Positions 1-7,967 are shown, numbered from the stretch's first letter. The stretch is DNA of 64,000 bases from an uncultured Phascolarctobacterium sp. (GCA_900757795.1 CAAEPE010000038.1:6864-70863), one strand, 5' to 3'. Numbers and translations are program-made. The notes: generated from the sequence alone by a model not told the origin.

Positions 1-786
1 ACCGGCAATACGGATGATGATATTTTGCTGCATAAATTACAGCAAACCGCAGAGGTTAAAGAGGGCGATGAGGTTAAGGTATATTTATATCTTGATCCGT
101 CCAAGCGTTTAACTGCCAGCATGAAGCTGCCCAAAATGCGTGAGGGCCAGCTTGGCTATGTGCGCGTTTTAAGCGTTACCCGCGACGGCGGCTTTGTGGA
201 TATCGGCGCAGAGCGCGGCGTGTTTTTGCCGTATAGTCAGATGCGCGGGCATGTAAGCGAAGGCCAGCTGGTGTGGGTCAAGCTGTATCGCGATAAAAGC
301 GGCCGTCAGGCTGTAACCATGCGTGTAGAAGAAGATATGCAGCGCGCTTCTAAGCCTGCTGAAGGGCTTAAGATAGGCGATAAGGTAACTGGTACCATTT
401 ATAATATTCTGCCCGAAGGCTTCTTTATTTTTACTACGCAGCGTTTTATTGCTTTTTTACACCGCAGCGAGGTTCCCGGCGGGCGTTTAGATTTTGGGCA
501 GCAAATTACGGGGCGCGTAATTTATCTGCGTGAGGACGGCCGTTTGAATATTTCCCTGCGCCTGCAAAAGGAAAATGCGCTGATTGCGGATGCAGAGGAT
601 ATTTATGATTACTTGCTGAAGCGTAACGGCAGTATGCCTTATTGCGACAGTACGCCGCTGGAAATTATTAAGCAAAAATTTGGCATCAGCAAGGCCGCCT
701 TTAAGCGCGCGCTGGGTCATCTAATGAAAGAGGGCAAGGTGCGTCAGGAGGACGGCTGGACATATTTGGCAGAAACAAAAAAATGA
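1..786 (+). CDS. CvfB/YitL-type S1 RNA-binding protein, 5' end outside window
   Basis: The reading frame is open from base 1 and residues before the TTG at 25 already match the family (a TGNTDDDILLHK stretch), so the true start lies upstream and about 260 residues are visible. The protein looks like the CvfB/YitL family: tandem S1-like OB-fold modules (GQLGYVRV, GDKVTGTIYN and GQQITGRVIY begin strands of successive modules) followed by a C-terminal winged helix (about the last 65 residues, with YCDSTPLEIIKQKFGISKAAFKRALGHL). Family members bind RNA and affect virulence factor expression in Staphylococcus; the exact role here is unknown. It ends with TGA and a hairpin terminator follows directly. 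Confidence 0.85.
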   Translation, partial: TGNTDDDILLHKLQQTAEVKEGDEVKVYLYLDPSKRLTASMKLPKMREGQLGYVRVLSVTRDGGFVDIGAERGVFLPYSQMRGHVSEGQLVWVKLYRDKSGRQAVTMRVEEDMQRASKPAEGLKIGDKVTGTIYNILPEGFFIFTTQRFIAFLHRSEVPGGRLDFGQQITGRVIYLREDGRLNISLRLQKENALIADAEDIYDYLLKRNGSMPYCDSTPLEIIKQKFGISKAAFKRALGHLMKEGKVRQEDGWTYLAETKK

Positions 787-802
787 AAAATTTTCTATTG
801 GC

Positions 803-834
803 AGGCTACTTTTTAGAAAGTAGCCTTGCTTTTT
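803..834 (+). terminator. Intrinsic terminator after cvfB-like gene
   Basis: A perfect 10-bp stem (803-812 with 817-826) and a TTAG loop are followed by TGCTTTTT. It overlaps the ribosome binding region of the next gene, so the TSUP gene may depend on readthrough or on its own promoter. Confidence 0.7.
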
Positions 835-843
835 GGAGGTTTT

Positions 844-1584
844 ATGGATATTATAAATTTTCTTTTAGCAGGAGGCGTAGTCTTTTTAGGCTCTTTTTTT
901 GCGACGATTTCCGGCTTTGGCTTTGCTTTAGTAGCAACCCCGCTGCTGGCCATGCTAATGCCGCTGAAATGGGTGATAATGTTTTTGCTGGTGCTGACTA
1001 TTGTGTTGCGTTCACTGACTATGTTTAGAGTGTGGGGGCAGTTTGAGTGGAGTACCGTGCTGATAACTTCCTTGGGCTGCTTTATTGGCATGATTCCCGG
1101 CAGTATCTTGCTGCGCATAATTTCCGTGAGCAGCTTGCAGATTTTTCTTGGGGTGGTGCTGTTAATCGCCACTTTGCTGATGAGTTTGCAGTACACGGTA
1201 AAGATAAAAAATAAAACCTACGGCAGGCTGGGCGCAGGCGTTTTAAGCGGCTTTTTCGGCGCCTGTACCAGCGTAGGCGGGCCGCCGCTGGCCTTGTATT
1301 TTCTTAACGAAAACACGGAAAAGACCTTAATGCGAGCTAATATGATTTGGATTTTTGGCGTGACCAGCTTTTTATCGCTGTTTGTTAACTATTTTGTTGG
1401 TAATATTGCTGCCGTAGGAGATTGGTCGTATATTTATGCTATGATACCGGCTACGCTGGCGGGCATTTTGGCAGGTGAACGTTTAGTTTATCGGCTTAAT
1501 CAGCATTTGTTCCGCCGTTTGTCGCTGATGATTGTTTTAGTAGGCGCGGTGATGATGCTGTTTAATGGACTGAGAGGATTGTAA
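844..1584 (+). CDS. TSUP (TauE/SafE) family sulfite/organosulfonate exporter
   Basis: This is a 246-residue integral membrane protein, nearly all hydrophobic, with two homologous halves as in the TSUP/TauE/SafE family. The N-terminal half contains the family-typical GSFFATISGFGFALVATPLL and the second half GFFGACTSVGGPPLALYFL. Members move sulfite, sulfoacetate, thiosulfate or similar anions across the inner membrane; the substrate cannot be told from sequence. The ATG at 844 has GGAGG at 835-839. An upstream in-frame TTG at 826 lies inside the preceding terminator stem and is unlikely to be the start. Confidence 0.85.
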   Translation: MDIINFLLAGGVVFLGSFFATISGFGFALVATPLLAMLMPLKWVIMFLLVLTIVLRSLTMFRVWGQFEWSTVLITSLGCFIGMIPGSILLRIISVSSLQIFLGVVLLIATLLMSLQYTVKIKNKTYGRLGAGVLSGFFGACTSVGGPPLALYFLNENTEKTLMRANMIWIFGVTSFLSLFVNYFVGNIAAVGDWSYIYAMIPATLAGILAGERLVYRLNQHLFRRLSLMIVLVGAVMMLFNGLRGL

Positions 1585-1624
1585 GCGGCTGGTTGCTTAA
1601 GATTTTAATATTGTTTGCTAAATG

Positions 1625-1660
1625 AACTAGGATTGCTTTGGCAGTCCTAGTTTTCTTTTT
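1625..1660 (+). terminator. Intrinsic terminator after TSUP gene
   Basis: An AACTAGGA...TCCTAGTT stem, closed further by TGC/GCA around a TTTG loop, is followed by TTTTCTTTTT. Confidence 0.8.
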
Positions 1661-1723
1661 GAAGAAATTTGCGTAAATGTATTACAATTACTAATTTTAT
1701 TCAAAAGTTTTTCTAATAAAGTC

Positions 1724-1757
1724 TTGCGAGGGGGTACAAATGTGCTATAATGTACCC
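1724..1757 (+). promoter_or_regulatory. Promoter with overlapping dyad, driving the folded RNA
   Basis: The -35 TTGCGA (1724-1729), a 16-bp spacer and the -10 TATAAT (1746-1751) form a good sigma-70 promoter. A 7-bp inverted repeat GGGTACA (1732-1738) / TGTACCC (1751-1757) brackets the -10 box, which is the layout of a repressor operator. The expected start of transcription is near 1758. Confidence 0.7.
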
Positions 1758-1955
1758 AAAGCAAGGTGCGGACATGAGAGATTGCCTATCAGGGGTGGTA
1801 GGTTTTTTATCCGCAGCGAGACGAACTCTTCCCTTGCGTAAGGATGTGGGCTGGATGCCTACCAGCTCAATCCTTTTCTTTGGTAAAAACGCCAGATGTC
1901 ACGCGGGCCTTCAAGCCATGCTAACATCCAAATATGGCGTCTGGAGTTTTTGTCA
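1758..1955 (+). ncRNA. Structured RNA of unknown class, about 195 nt, with own promoter and terminator
   Basis: No credible protein is encoded here. The RNA folds into clear modules. Module 1: GCAAGG (1761-1766) with CCTTGC (1832-1837), TGCGGA (1767-1772) with TCCGCA (1810-1815), and an inner hairpin CCTATCA (1785-1791) with TGGTAGG (1796-1802). Module 2: AAGGAT (1840-1845) with ATCCTT (1870-1875), and GGGCTGG (1848-1854) with CCAGCTC (1862-1868). Module 3 is a terminator. TGGTAGG could instead pair with CCTACCA (1858-1864), so two exclusive folds exist. It could be an independent RNA (6S RNA is a candidate by size and promoter layout) or a riboswitch-like leader of the porin gene. I do not recognise a known aptamer core. 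Confidence 0.6.
1885..1955 (+). terminator. Terminator closing the structured RNA
   Basis: AAAAAC-CCAGA (1885-1896, with one mismatch) pairs with TCTGG-GTTTTT (1940-1951), enclosing a smaller GCCAT/ATGGC stem. The 3' arm supplies the T run. Confidence 0.65.
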
Positions 1956-2044
1956 AAGCTTTGCTGATATACACCCCAAAATATAACGGCTGCACCCCTG
2001 CCGGAAATATTTTATCAGCAGCAAAAATTGTTTATAAAGCTTCT

Positions 2045-2160
2045 TAATAAGGTGAAAACCGGGCACGATACTAGAGGAAACAAGGCAACTCGCAGTTGGC
2101 AGGCCGGGCGGGAACCCTAAAGGAAGTTTTGTAAAATATAATTTCCTAAAGGAGGAAAAC
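2045..2160 (+). promoter_or_regulatory. Structured 5' leader of the porin gene
   Basis: Small hairpins follow one another: GGT-GAAA-ACC at 2051-2060, CAACT-CGC-AGTTG around 2086-2098 and GGG-AA-CCC near 2110-2117. A 9-bp direct repeat CCTAAAGGA occurs at 2116-2124 and 2145-2153; the second copy leads into the AGGAGG ribosome binding site. TTCCT (2143-2147) can pair with the first AGGAA (2121-2125), or TTTCCT (2142-2147) with AGGAAA (2153-2158), which covers the ribosome binding site. This looks like a translational switch or an mRNA stabilising leader; the ligand or partner is unknown. Confidence 0.45.
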
Positions 2161-2163
2161 ATA

Positions 2164-3459
2164 ATGAAAAAATCCTTAGTACTCGCAATGGCTATGGCTC
2201 TTGGCGTAACTGCTAGCGCTTATGCTGCAAATCCGTTCTCTGATGTTCCTGCTGGTCACTGGGCTTATGACAGCATCTCCAAACTGGCTGCTGCCGGCGT
2301 AATCGAAGGCTATGGCGACACTACTTTCGGCGGCGACAAACTGATGACCCGTTATGAAATGGCTCAAATCGTTGCTAAAGCAATGGCAAAAGGCGCTAAT
2401 GTTGACAAACTGGCTGCTGAATTCGCTGACGAATTGGATAACCTGGGCGTTCGCGTAGCTAACCTGGAGAAAAAAGCTGACAACGTAAAGATTACCGGTG
2501 AAGTTCGTTACCACTATGCTGATAGCGATGTTGATAATGATGTTAAATATGATTTAGCAAAATGGCCTGGTAAAGGTAAAGACATTGCTACCATGAATGG
2601 TAACGAAAATAAACTGCGTACTCGTATTTGGTTCAATGGTCAAATCAACGACGATTGGAAATACACCGGTATGATTGAAAATACCCAAAACTTTGATAAT
2701 GAAGCAGGCGACGAAGATACCAAATTCCAACGTGCTTACATCAATGGTAAATTAGGTGGTTTGGCAGTTCAAGCTGGTCGTTACAATGCTAAATTAGCAG
2801 AAGGCAATGTATATGATACTCGTTTTGACGGCATTCAAGTTGCTTATGGCAAAGACGTTAAATTGACTGCTGGATATGGTAAAGCTACTCCTTCTGGCCT
2901 CGTTAAATTTATGCCTTCTATGGGTGGTTATATGGAACGTGATTCTGACGAAGTTTGGTATGCAGAATTAAACGGTAAAGTAGGCAATTTAAAATTAGGC
3001 GCTGGCTACTATTCCTTTGATGATGTTGAAGATTATGATAAAGACGAAAAATTAGTTGCAAGCGATGACCTTAAAATTTGGACTTTGAGTGCTAACTATG
3101 CATTTGACAAGAATTTTAGCTTAGGTGCTATGTACTTAAAAGGCGATGACTATGTTAAATCTGGACTGGATGATGATGGTTATGTAGTAACTGCTTCCTA
3201 TAAAGGTGCTAAAGCTTCTCAACCCGGTTCTTGGGGCTTGGTAGCTAAATACTATGATCAAGGCGCTACCACTTATATTGATCACACCATGAATGGTTTG
3301 GCTGATTACATGATGGGCTTCAAAGGTTACAGCGTAGCTGCTAACTATACCTTTGCTAAGAATATCGTTGGCCAAGTTGAATGGTATGATTTGGAAGAAA
3401 AAGAACAAGCAGAGTGTGAAGCTGAAACCCTGTGGGCTCAAGTAATATTCACTTTCTAA
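2164..3459 (+). CDS. ompM: SLH-domain outer membrane porin, OmpM family
   Basis: This 431-residue protein has a signal peptide (cleavage near AYA-ANPF, residue 21), one SLH domain (about 23-78, including HWAYDSISKLAAAGVIEGYG and the RYEMA motif), a short coiled coil (about 80-108), and a beta-barrel of alternating amphipathic strands ending in VIFTF, the C-terminal phenylalanine signal read by BamA. OmpM porins of Negativicutes bind polyaminated peptidoglycan through SLH and serve both as general diffusion channels and as the main outer-membrane tether. The ribosome binding site is AGGAGG before ATG 2164. The SLH half uses codons strongly biased to C- and G-ending triplets, while the barrel half is richer in A/T-ending codons, as if the two parts have different histories. 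A strong UUCG-loop terminator follows. Confidence 0.93.
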   Translation: MKKSLVLAMAMALGVTASAYAANPFSDVPAGHWAYDSISKLAAAGVIEGYGDTTFGGDKLMTRYEMAQIVAKAMAKGANVDKLAAEFADELDNLGVRVANLEKKADNVKITGEVRYHYADSDVDNDVKYDLAKWPGKGKDIATMNGNENKLRTRIWFNGQINDDWKYTGMIENTQNFDNEAGDEDTKFQRAYINGKLGGLAVQAGRYNAKLAEGNVYDTRFDGIQVAYGKDVKLTAGYGKATPSGLVKFMPSMGGYMERDSDEVWYAELNGKVGNLKLGAGYYSFDDVEDYDKDEKLVASDDLKIWTLSANYAFDKNFSLGAMYLKGDDYVKSGLDDDGYVVTASYKGAKASQPGSWGLVAKYYDQGATTYIDHTMNGLADYMMGFKGYSVAANYTFAKNIVGQVEWYDLEEKEQAECEAETLWAQVIFTF

Positions 3460-3491
3460 TTCTTGCTTCAAATTATCTAGCAAAAAAAATT

Positions 3492-3521
3492 AACGGGACT
3501 GCTTCGGCAGTCCCGTTTTTT
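3492..3521 (+). terminator. Porin terminator with UUCG tetraloop
   Basis: A perfect 11-bp stem, AACGGGACTGC with GCAGTCCCGTT, around TTCG, is followed by a T6 run. Confidence 0.93.
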
Positions 3522-3596
3522 GTTAGCAGATTAAATTTTGACTATTCAGTCAGAATAGATTCTTAAAAAAATTCAAACGTAAGGAGGTTGTATAAC

Positions 3597-4177
3597 ATGA
3601 AAAAATCTATCGCTATCTGCTATTGACTGTTTTGGCTTTATGTTTGTCTGTACCTGCGCTTGGTGCGTAGGCTGCCAGCGTAGCGCTGCTGCCTTTAATC
3701 AATAATGTGCAGGGCGACGAGCTTGCTAATCAAGTCTTTTATAAAAATGCTATCGGTGCTATTAACGCCCAAAAGGGCTTTATGATTGTAGAAAACGATA
3801 ATCTAACTGCTGCTATTGAAGCTAATAAAAATGGTACTAATGTTCCCAGTAAAGCGCAATTAGCAGCTATTGCTAAAGATGGCAAGGTTGATATTGTTAT
3901 TGCTATGCAGATTGACGCCTTGGAGGATAATTCTGTATGGCCTTCTGCCGAGCGTATTATTAAGCTGACTATGGACGGCAAGGCAGTTGCCTATAATGCC
4001 TTAACCGGTAAATACTACGAGCATCGCATTTATGACGATAAGGAAATTGACGAAACCTTGACCAGCCGTTGGGATTGGGTTCACGATGAATTTGGCTATG
4101 CTGTAAAACGTGAAATCAATAGCATTTTAAATGTTAAAAAGATTATGGTTGACGCTCCCAGAATGAGCAAGCTGTAA
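3597..4177 (+). pseudogene. Broken gene for a secreted (periplasmic) protein of unknown function
   Basis: ATG 3597 has a good site (AAGGAGG at 3581-3587) but its frame stops after nine codons (TGA). Adding one A to the A6 run at 3600-3605 restores a typical signal peptide reading MKKIYRYLLLTVLALCLSVP, then ALGA. A TAG at 3668-3670 falls exactly at the predicted cleavage site, and the frame then runs open for about 169 codons (AASVALLPLINN... to MSKL) ending at 4177. Both a frameshift and a nonsense codon are needed to explain it, so this is more likely a decayed gene than a sequencing error. The mature part is a small soluble domain starting with the VALLPL strand seen in CsgG/TolB-N-like periplasmic proteins; the family is not identified. 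A GTG at 3707 has no ribosome binding site. Confidence 0.7.
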
Positions 4178-4211
4178 AGTGAAAAAATAGTAATATTTGC
4201 ATATTGAGTTA

Positions 4212-4250
4212 TAAAACAAGAGCTCTGTCGACGGCAGGGCTCTTGTTTTA
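4212..4250 (+). terminator. Terminator after the broken gene (bidirectional)
   Basis: An AAAACAAGAGC...GCTCTTGTTTTA stem has A and T runs on both sides and can therefore work in either direction. Confidence 0.8.
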
Positions 4251-4256
4251 TACTGC

Positions 4257-4296
4257 TAAAAAATAAGCACTGCTTCGTTTTGTACAAAGCAGTGCT
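4257..4296 (-). terminator. Terminator of the gltD-like gene (minus strand)
   Basis: AGCACTGCTT (4266-4275) pairs with AAGCAGTGCT (4287-4296). On the minus strand the hairpin is followed by TATTTTTTA, just after the stop codon at 4303. Confidence 0.8.
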
Positions 4297-4302
4297 AAAA
4301 TA

Positions 4303-5679
4303 TTATTCTAAATTGCAATCCTCTAACAACTTTTTCGCATCTATATATTGAGCGATGCCGCCGGCCACCTTTTTAGATTCTTTCATCGCTAAAACTACGG
4401 TTGCGGGACCGTGTACTACGTCACCGCTGCTGAACACACCTGCACGAGTAGTCATGCCGTAAGGGCGCTCACGGGTAATCACAAATCCGCGTTCGTCTAC
4501 CTGAATACCTTTCGTAGTAGATACTATGCGGGCTGCAGGCCGTTGACCGACAGCTAAAATTACGCAGTTACAAGGAAGCACCTCCTGACCGCCTTCAGCA
4601 ACAAAGTTGCCTTCGTCAGTTTTCGTGATGTTCTGCACTAATAGTCCTGCCAGTTCTGTTTCGTCACCGGGAGCGGCAGGGCGGCGGATATTTTTAAGTG
4701 CGCGCATTTGCTTTTTATTAAAATAGGCTATAGGCTGGCTTAAAAATTTGAATTGTACGCCTTCGGCTATAGCTGCTTCGTATTCCGATGGAAAAGCGCT
4801 GACCTCCGTATCGCTTTTGTGGTAGACAACCGTAACGTTTTTAGCGCCTCGGCGCACTGCGGTACGGGCAGCGTCCATAGCTACATTGCCTGCACCTACA
4901 ACGATAACGTTATCACCGGTGTGCAGCAGGGTTTCGCTGGCATCCAGTTTGCCCTCATTAGCCAAAACTACCATGCGCAGGAAATAAGTAGCCGTTAAAA
5001 TGCTGTTCAGCTCTTTGCCGGGAATATCCAGCGTACGGGGCAGCGCTGTGCCCGTACCCATAAAAATAGCGTCGTAGCCTTGGGCAAAAAGGTCGTCCAC
5101 GGTAAAATCTACGCCTGCCAGCTGGTTGGTCTTAATTTCCACGCCAATATTGCGCAGCTCGGTAATTTCGCGGCGCACAACGTCTTTTTGCAGACGAAAT
5201 TCCGGAATGCCAAATAGCAGCACGCCGCCTGGCTCGCTTTGTGCTTCAAAAATCGTCACGTCAAAGTCCATTTTTGCCAAGTCGCCTGCGACCGTAAGGC
5301 CAGCCGGGCCGCTGCCGATAACTGCCACCTTACCGCGCATTTTGCTGGAAGGATGCGCGGGCTTTAAATCATTTTCGTGGGCAAAATCGGCTACAAACAT
5401 TTCTAAGCTGCCGATTTCGATACCGCATTGCTTTTTAGTTAAAACGCAGTTGGCTTCGCATTGTCGCTCGTGAGGACAAACGCGGCCGCAGATAGCGGGC
5501 AGATTGCTGCGTTCGGAAATCAATTCGTAGGCTGTGCCGATATTCCCCTCGCTCAAGGCGCGAATAAATTCGGGGATATTATTTTCAATAGGACAGCCTG
5601 TGCGGCAGGTAGGGCGGGTGCAGTTTAAGCAGCGGCGGGCTTCCTGAATCGCTTCGGCTGTAGTCATGCTTCTACTCAT
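4303..5679 (-). CDS. GltD/NfnB-type NAD(P)-dependent flavin oxidoreductase
   Basis: This is a 458-residue protein of the glutamate synthase small subunit family. Two N-terminal cysteine clusters (CLNCTRPTCRTGC and CGRVCPHERQCEANC, about residues 17-78) should hold [4Fe-4S] clusters. GSGPAGL (about 122) is the FAD dinucleotide fold and GAGNVAMDAAR (about 261) the NAD(P)H fold. Such stand-alone proteins are usually annotated as NADPH glutamate synthase subunit gltA, but many act as the large subunit of NADH-dependent ferredoxin:NADP oxidoreductase (NfnB). Neither the glutamate synthase large subunit nor an NfnA partner is adjacent, so the partner and reaction stay open. ATG 5679 is preceded by an AGAGGT site. 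It lies just downstream of cysE on the same strand with a 28-bp gap, so the two probably share an mRNA. Confidence 0.85.
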   Translation of the reverse strand: MSRSMTTAEAIQEARRCLNCTRPTCRTGCPIENNIPEFIRALSEGNIGTAYELISERSNLPAICGRVCPHERQCEANCVLTKKQCGIEIGSLEMFVADFAHENDLKPAHPSSKMRGKVAVIGSGPAGLTVAGDLAKMDFDVTIFEAQSEPGGVLLFGIPEFRLQKDVVRREITELRNIGVEIKTNQLAGVDFTVDDLFAQGYDAIFMGTGTALPRTLDIPGKELNSILTATYFLRMVVLANEGKLDASETLLHTGDNVIVVGAGNVAMDAARTAVRRGAKNVTVVYHKSDTEVSAFPSEYEAAIAEGVQFKFLSQPIAYFNKKQMRALKNIRRPAAPGDETELAGLLVQNITKTDEGNFVAEGGQEVLPCNCVILAVGQRPAARIVSTTKGIQVDERGFVITRERPYGMTTRAGVFSSGDVVHGPATVVLAMKESKKVAGGIAQYIDAKKLLEDCNLE

Positions 5680-5707
5680 AATTTTACCTCTTTAAAATAA
5701 ACTAGCT

Positions 5708-6421
5708 TTATTCTTCCTTTTGCTGTTCCTGCTGCTTTCTTTGAGCGGCATAGATAAGCTTTTCCAAATCCTTAAGGCGGCCGTTGATTTCTTCCATATG
5801 CTTAGCCAGCAGCTCTTCGTAATCGGCAACAGGGTCGGGCAGTTTATCGTGGTTCAAGTCAATCATGTTTTCGTCATTACTGCCGTCGCTGGGGGATACG
5901 CGCACGCCATCGCGGGTGACTATACGTCCGGGAACGCCGACTACCACTGAATTGGGCGGCACCTCTTTCAAAACAACGCTGCCGCTGCCAATCTTAGAAT
6001 TGTCGCCAACTTTGAACGAACCAAGCACCTTAGCGCCACTGGAAACTACTACATTATTACCGATAGTGGGATGGCGCTTGCCTTTTTCCTTGCCTGTACC
6101 GCCCAAGGTTACGCCTTGGTACAAGGTAACATTGCTGCCAAGCTCTGCGGTTTCGCCAATAACAAGTCCCATACCGTGGTCAATAAACAGACCGGGGCCC
6201 AATTTTGCACCGGGATGAATATCTATGCCCGTCAAAAAGCGGGAGAATGTATTGAGTAAACGGGGAAAAACTACCCAGCCCTTCAAATAAAAATGATGAG
6301 CTATGCGATGGAGCCAAATGGCATGCAGACCAGGATAACAGAGTGCCGCCTCCAGTCTTGTTTTTGCGGCGGGATCGCGCAGCATTATAGAATCAATATC
6401 TTTTTTTATCTGAGCAAACAT
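5708..6421 (-). CDS. cysE: Serine O-acetyltransferase
   Basis: This 237-residue enzyme transfers acetyl from acetyl-CoA to L-serine, the first step of cysteine synthesis in the cytoplasm. The N-terminal helical part (ALCYPGLHAIWLHRIAHHFY) is followed by the left-handed beta-helix of hexapeptide repeats with the family's catalytic region DIHPGAKLGPGLFIDHGMGLVIGE, split here as DIHPGAKLG and IDHGMGLVIGETAELG. The C-terminal tail beyond about residue 190 is charged and coiled-coil like. The start has AGGAG upstream. No cysK lies in the window; the gltD-like gene follows on the same strand. Confidence 0.95.
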   Translation of the reverse strand: MFAQIKKDIDSIMLRDPAAKTRLEAALCYPGLHAIWLHRIAHHFYLKGWVVFPRLLNTFSRFLTGIDIHPGAKLGPGLFIDHGMGLVIGETAELGSNVTLYQGVTLGGTGKEKGKRHPTIGNNVVVSSGAKVLGSFKVGDNSKIGSGSVVLKEVPPNSVVVGVPGRIVTRDGVRVSPSDGSNDENMIDLNHDKLPDPVADYEELLAKHMEEINGRLKDLEKLIYAAQRKQQEQQKEE

Positions 6422-6553
6422 GTCAAGACTCCTTTCTGTAAAGATTAAATATAAAATGAATATACTATCTATATATCATAACATAGCTCTTGATTTAGGT
6501 AAATAAAAATTTAACAAATTACTTGTTAGAGCAAGCTAAAATGTGACAAAAAA

Positions 6554-6581
6554 TTGACAAATAGGATGTCTGTGCTATAAT
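6554..6581 (+). promoter_or_regulatory. Promoter of the M20/DUF3100 operon
   Basis: -35 TTGACA (6554-6559), a 16-bp spacer and -10 TATAAT (6576-6581) form a near-consensus promoter. Confidence 0.85.
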
Positions 6582-6613
6582 ATAAATAAAAATGTTAAAA
6601 AAATAATGCTGTT

Positions 6614-6651
6614 GTCCACATAAAATGGACGACGGTTAGGAGGCTATCCTA
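6614..6651 (+). promoter_or_regulatory. Leader hairpins, one covering the ribosome binding site
   Basis: GTCCA (6614-6618) pairs with TGGAC (6626-6630). TAGGA (6637-6641) pairs with TCCTA (6647-6651), placing most of the AGGAGG site in a stem-loop that touches the ATG at 6652. The 5-bp stem is weak and may only tune initiation. Confidence 0.4.
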
Positions 6652-7959
6652 ATGGATAAGGAACTTTTAAAACAAAAAGTATGTGAAGCTATAGATGCTT
6701 GTGCCGAACAGATTAAGGCTATGGCAGGCAGCATCGAAAGCGAACCGGAGCTGGGTTTTAAAGAAGTTAAAACCGCGGCTAAGGTGGCAGAATTTATGCG
6801 CGAGCTGGGATTGGAACCGCAAACCGGGTTGGCAATTAACGGGGTTAAAGCGCGTGCTCATGGTGGCAAGCCTGGTCCTACAGCCGCAGTTTTAGGCGAG
6901 TTGGACGCCGTCGGCTGTCCGGAAAGCGCCAAGGCAGATCCGCTGACAGGCGCGGCTCATGCCTGTGGTCATAATTTGCAGATTGCTACTATGCTGGGTG
7001 CTGCCTGCGGCATTATGAAATCCGGCGTATTAAGCGAGCTGTCCGGCGACGTAGTGTTTTTTGGCGTACCGGCGGAAGAATATATCGAAATTGAATATCG
7101 CAAAAAGCTGGTGCAGTCAGGCAAATTGCATTTTTTGAGCGGCAAAAGCCAGTTGATTTACGAAGGTGCTTTTGATGATATTGACATGGCCATGCAAATG
7201 CACGCCGACAAAAATATGCCGCGCCCCACTGTTTCCATTGGCGACAGCAGCAACGGCTTTGTTGGTAAAACCGTGCGTTATATAGGCAAAACAGCTCATG
7301 CGGCTGACGCTCCCCACGAAGGTATTAACGCTTTGAACGCCGCTATGCTGGGATTAATGGGAATTAACGCCTTGCGCGAAACCTTCCGCGAGCAGGATGT
7401 TGTCAGAGTACATCCAATTATTACCAAAGGCGGCGATTTTGTAAATTCCGTACCGGCGGATGTGCGCATGGAACTGTATGTGCGTGCAAAAACTATGAAA
7501 GCCATTGACAATACTCACACCCGCGTAGACGCTGCTTTAAAAGCCGGCGGCGACGCTATTGGTGCGGAAACTATTATTACCACTCTGCCTGGCATGATGC
7601 CTTTAAACTGCAACAGCCGTCTCAACGAGCTTATGGTAGCTAACGCACTCAAGGCTTATCCGGAGGTAGATATTAAGGACGCAGGTCACTTTAGCGCTTC
7701 TACAGATATGGGTGACGTTTCCCATCTGATGCCGGTTATCCATCCCTTTATCGGCGGCACTGACGGCTTGCTGCATACCGGTGATTTTCATGTAGTAGAT
7801 TTTAATGCGGCAGTGCTATTGCCCGCTAAAGCTTTTGCTATGATGCTGATAGACTTGTTGGTAGACGACGCACAGGAGGCTAAGAAAATTTTGGCAGATT
7901 TTACGCCGATTCTTACTAAGGAAGAATATATCGCCAAAATGGAAAGCTATTTTAGCTAA
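6652..7959 (+). CDS. M20 family amidohydrolase (AbgB/aminoacylase-like)
   Basis: This 435-residue zinc amidohydrolase of the M20D subfamily contains metal-site segments LGELDAVGC, AHACGHN (His/Cys site) and PAEEY, with the GKTAHAADAPHEGINAL dimerisation-domain strand in the middle. Relatives split N-acyl amino acids or p-aminobenzoyl-glutamate. The two downstream membrane genes (DUF3100 type) are likely its transporter, since the three follow one another on one strand behind a strong promoter. The substrate is unknown. AGGAGG precedes ATG 6652. Confidence 0.88.
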   Translation: MDKELLKQKVCEAIDACAEQIKAMAGSIESEPELGFKEVKTAAKVAEFMRELGLEPQTGLAINGVKARAHGGKPGPTAAVLGELDAVGCPESAKADPLTGAAHACGHNLQIATMLGAACGIMKSGVLSELSGDVVFFGVPAEEYIEIEYRKKLVQSGKLHFLSGKSQLIYEGAFDDIDMAMQMHADKNMPRPTVSIGDSSNGFVGKTVRYIGKTAHAADAPHEGINALNAAMLGLMGINALRETFREQDVVRVHPIITKGGDFVNSVPADVRMELYVRAKTMKAIDNTHTRVDAALKAGGDAIGAETIITTLPGMMPLNCNSRLNELMVANALKAYPEVDIKDAGHFSASTDMGDVSHLMPVIHPFIGGTDGLLHTGDFHVVDFNAAVLLPAKAFAMMLIDLLVDDAQEAKKILADFTPILTKEEYIAKMESYFS

Positions 7960-7967
7960 AATCTTCG

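Noticed and set aside
1758..1955. Match to RNase P RNA, tmRNA, SRP RNA or a known metabolite riboswitch
   Set aside because: None of their conserved core sequences could be found; only 6S RNA remains possible on size and layout.
4303..5679. Firm assignment as glutamate synthase small subunit
   Set aside because: No large subunit lies nearby and NfnB-type enzymes have the same domains, so only the family is reported.
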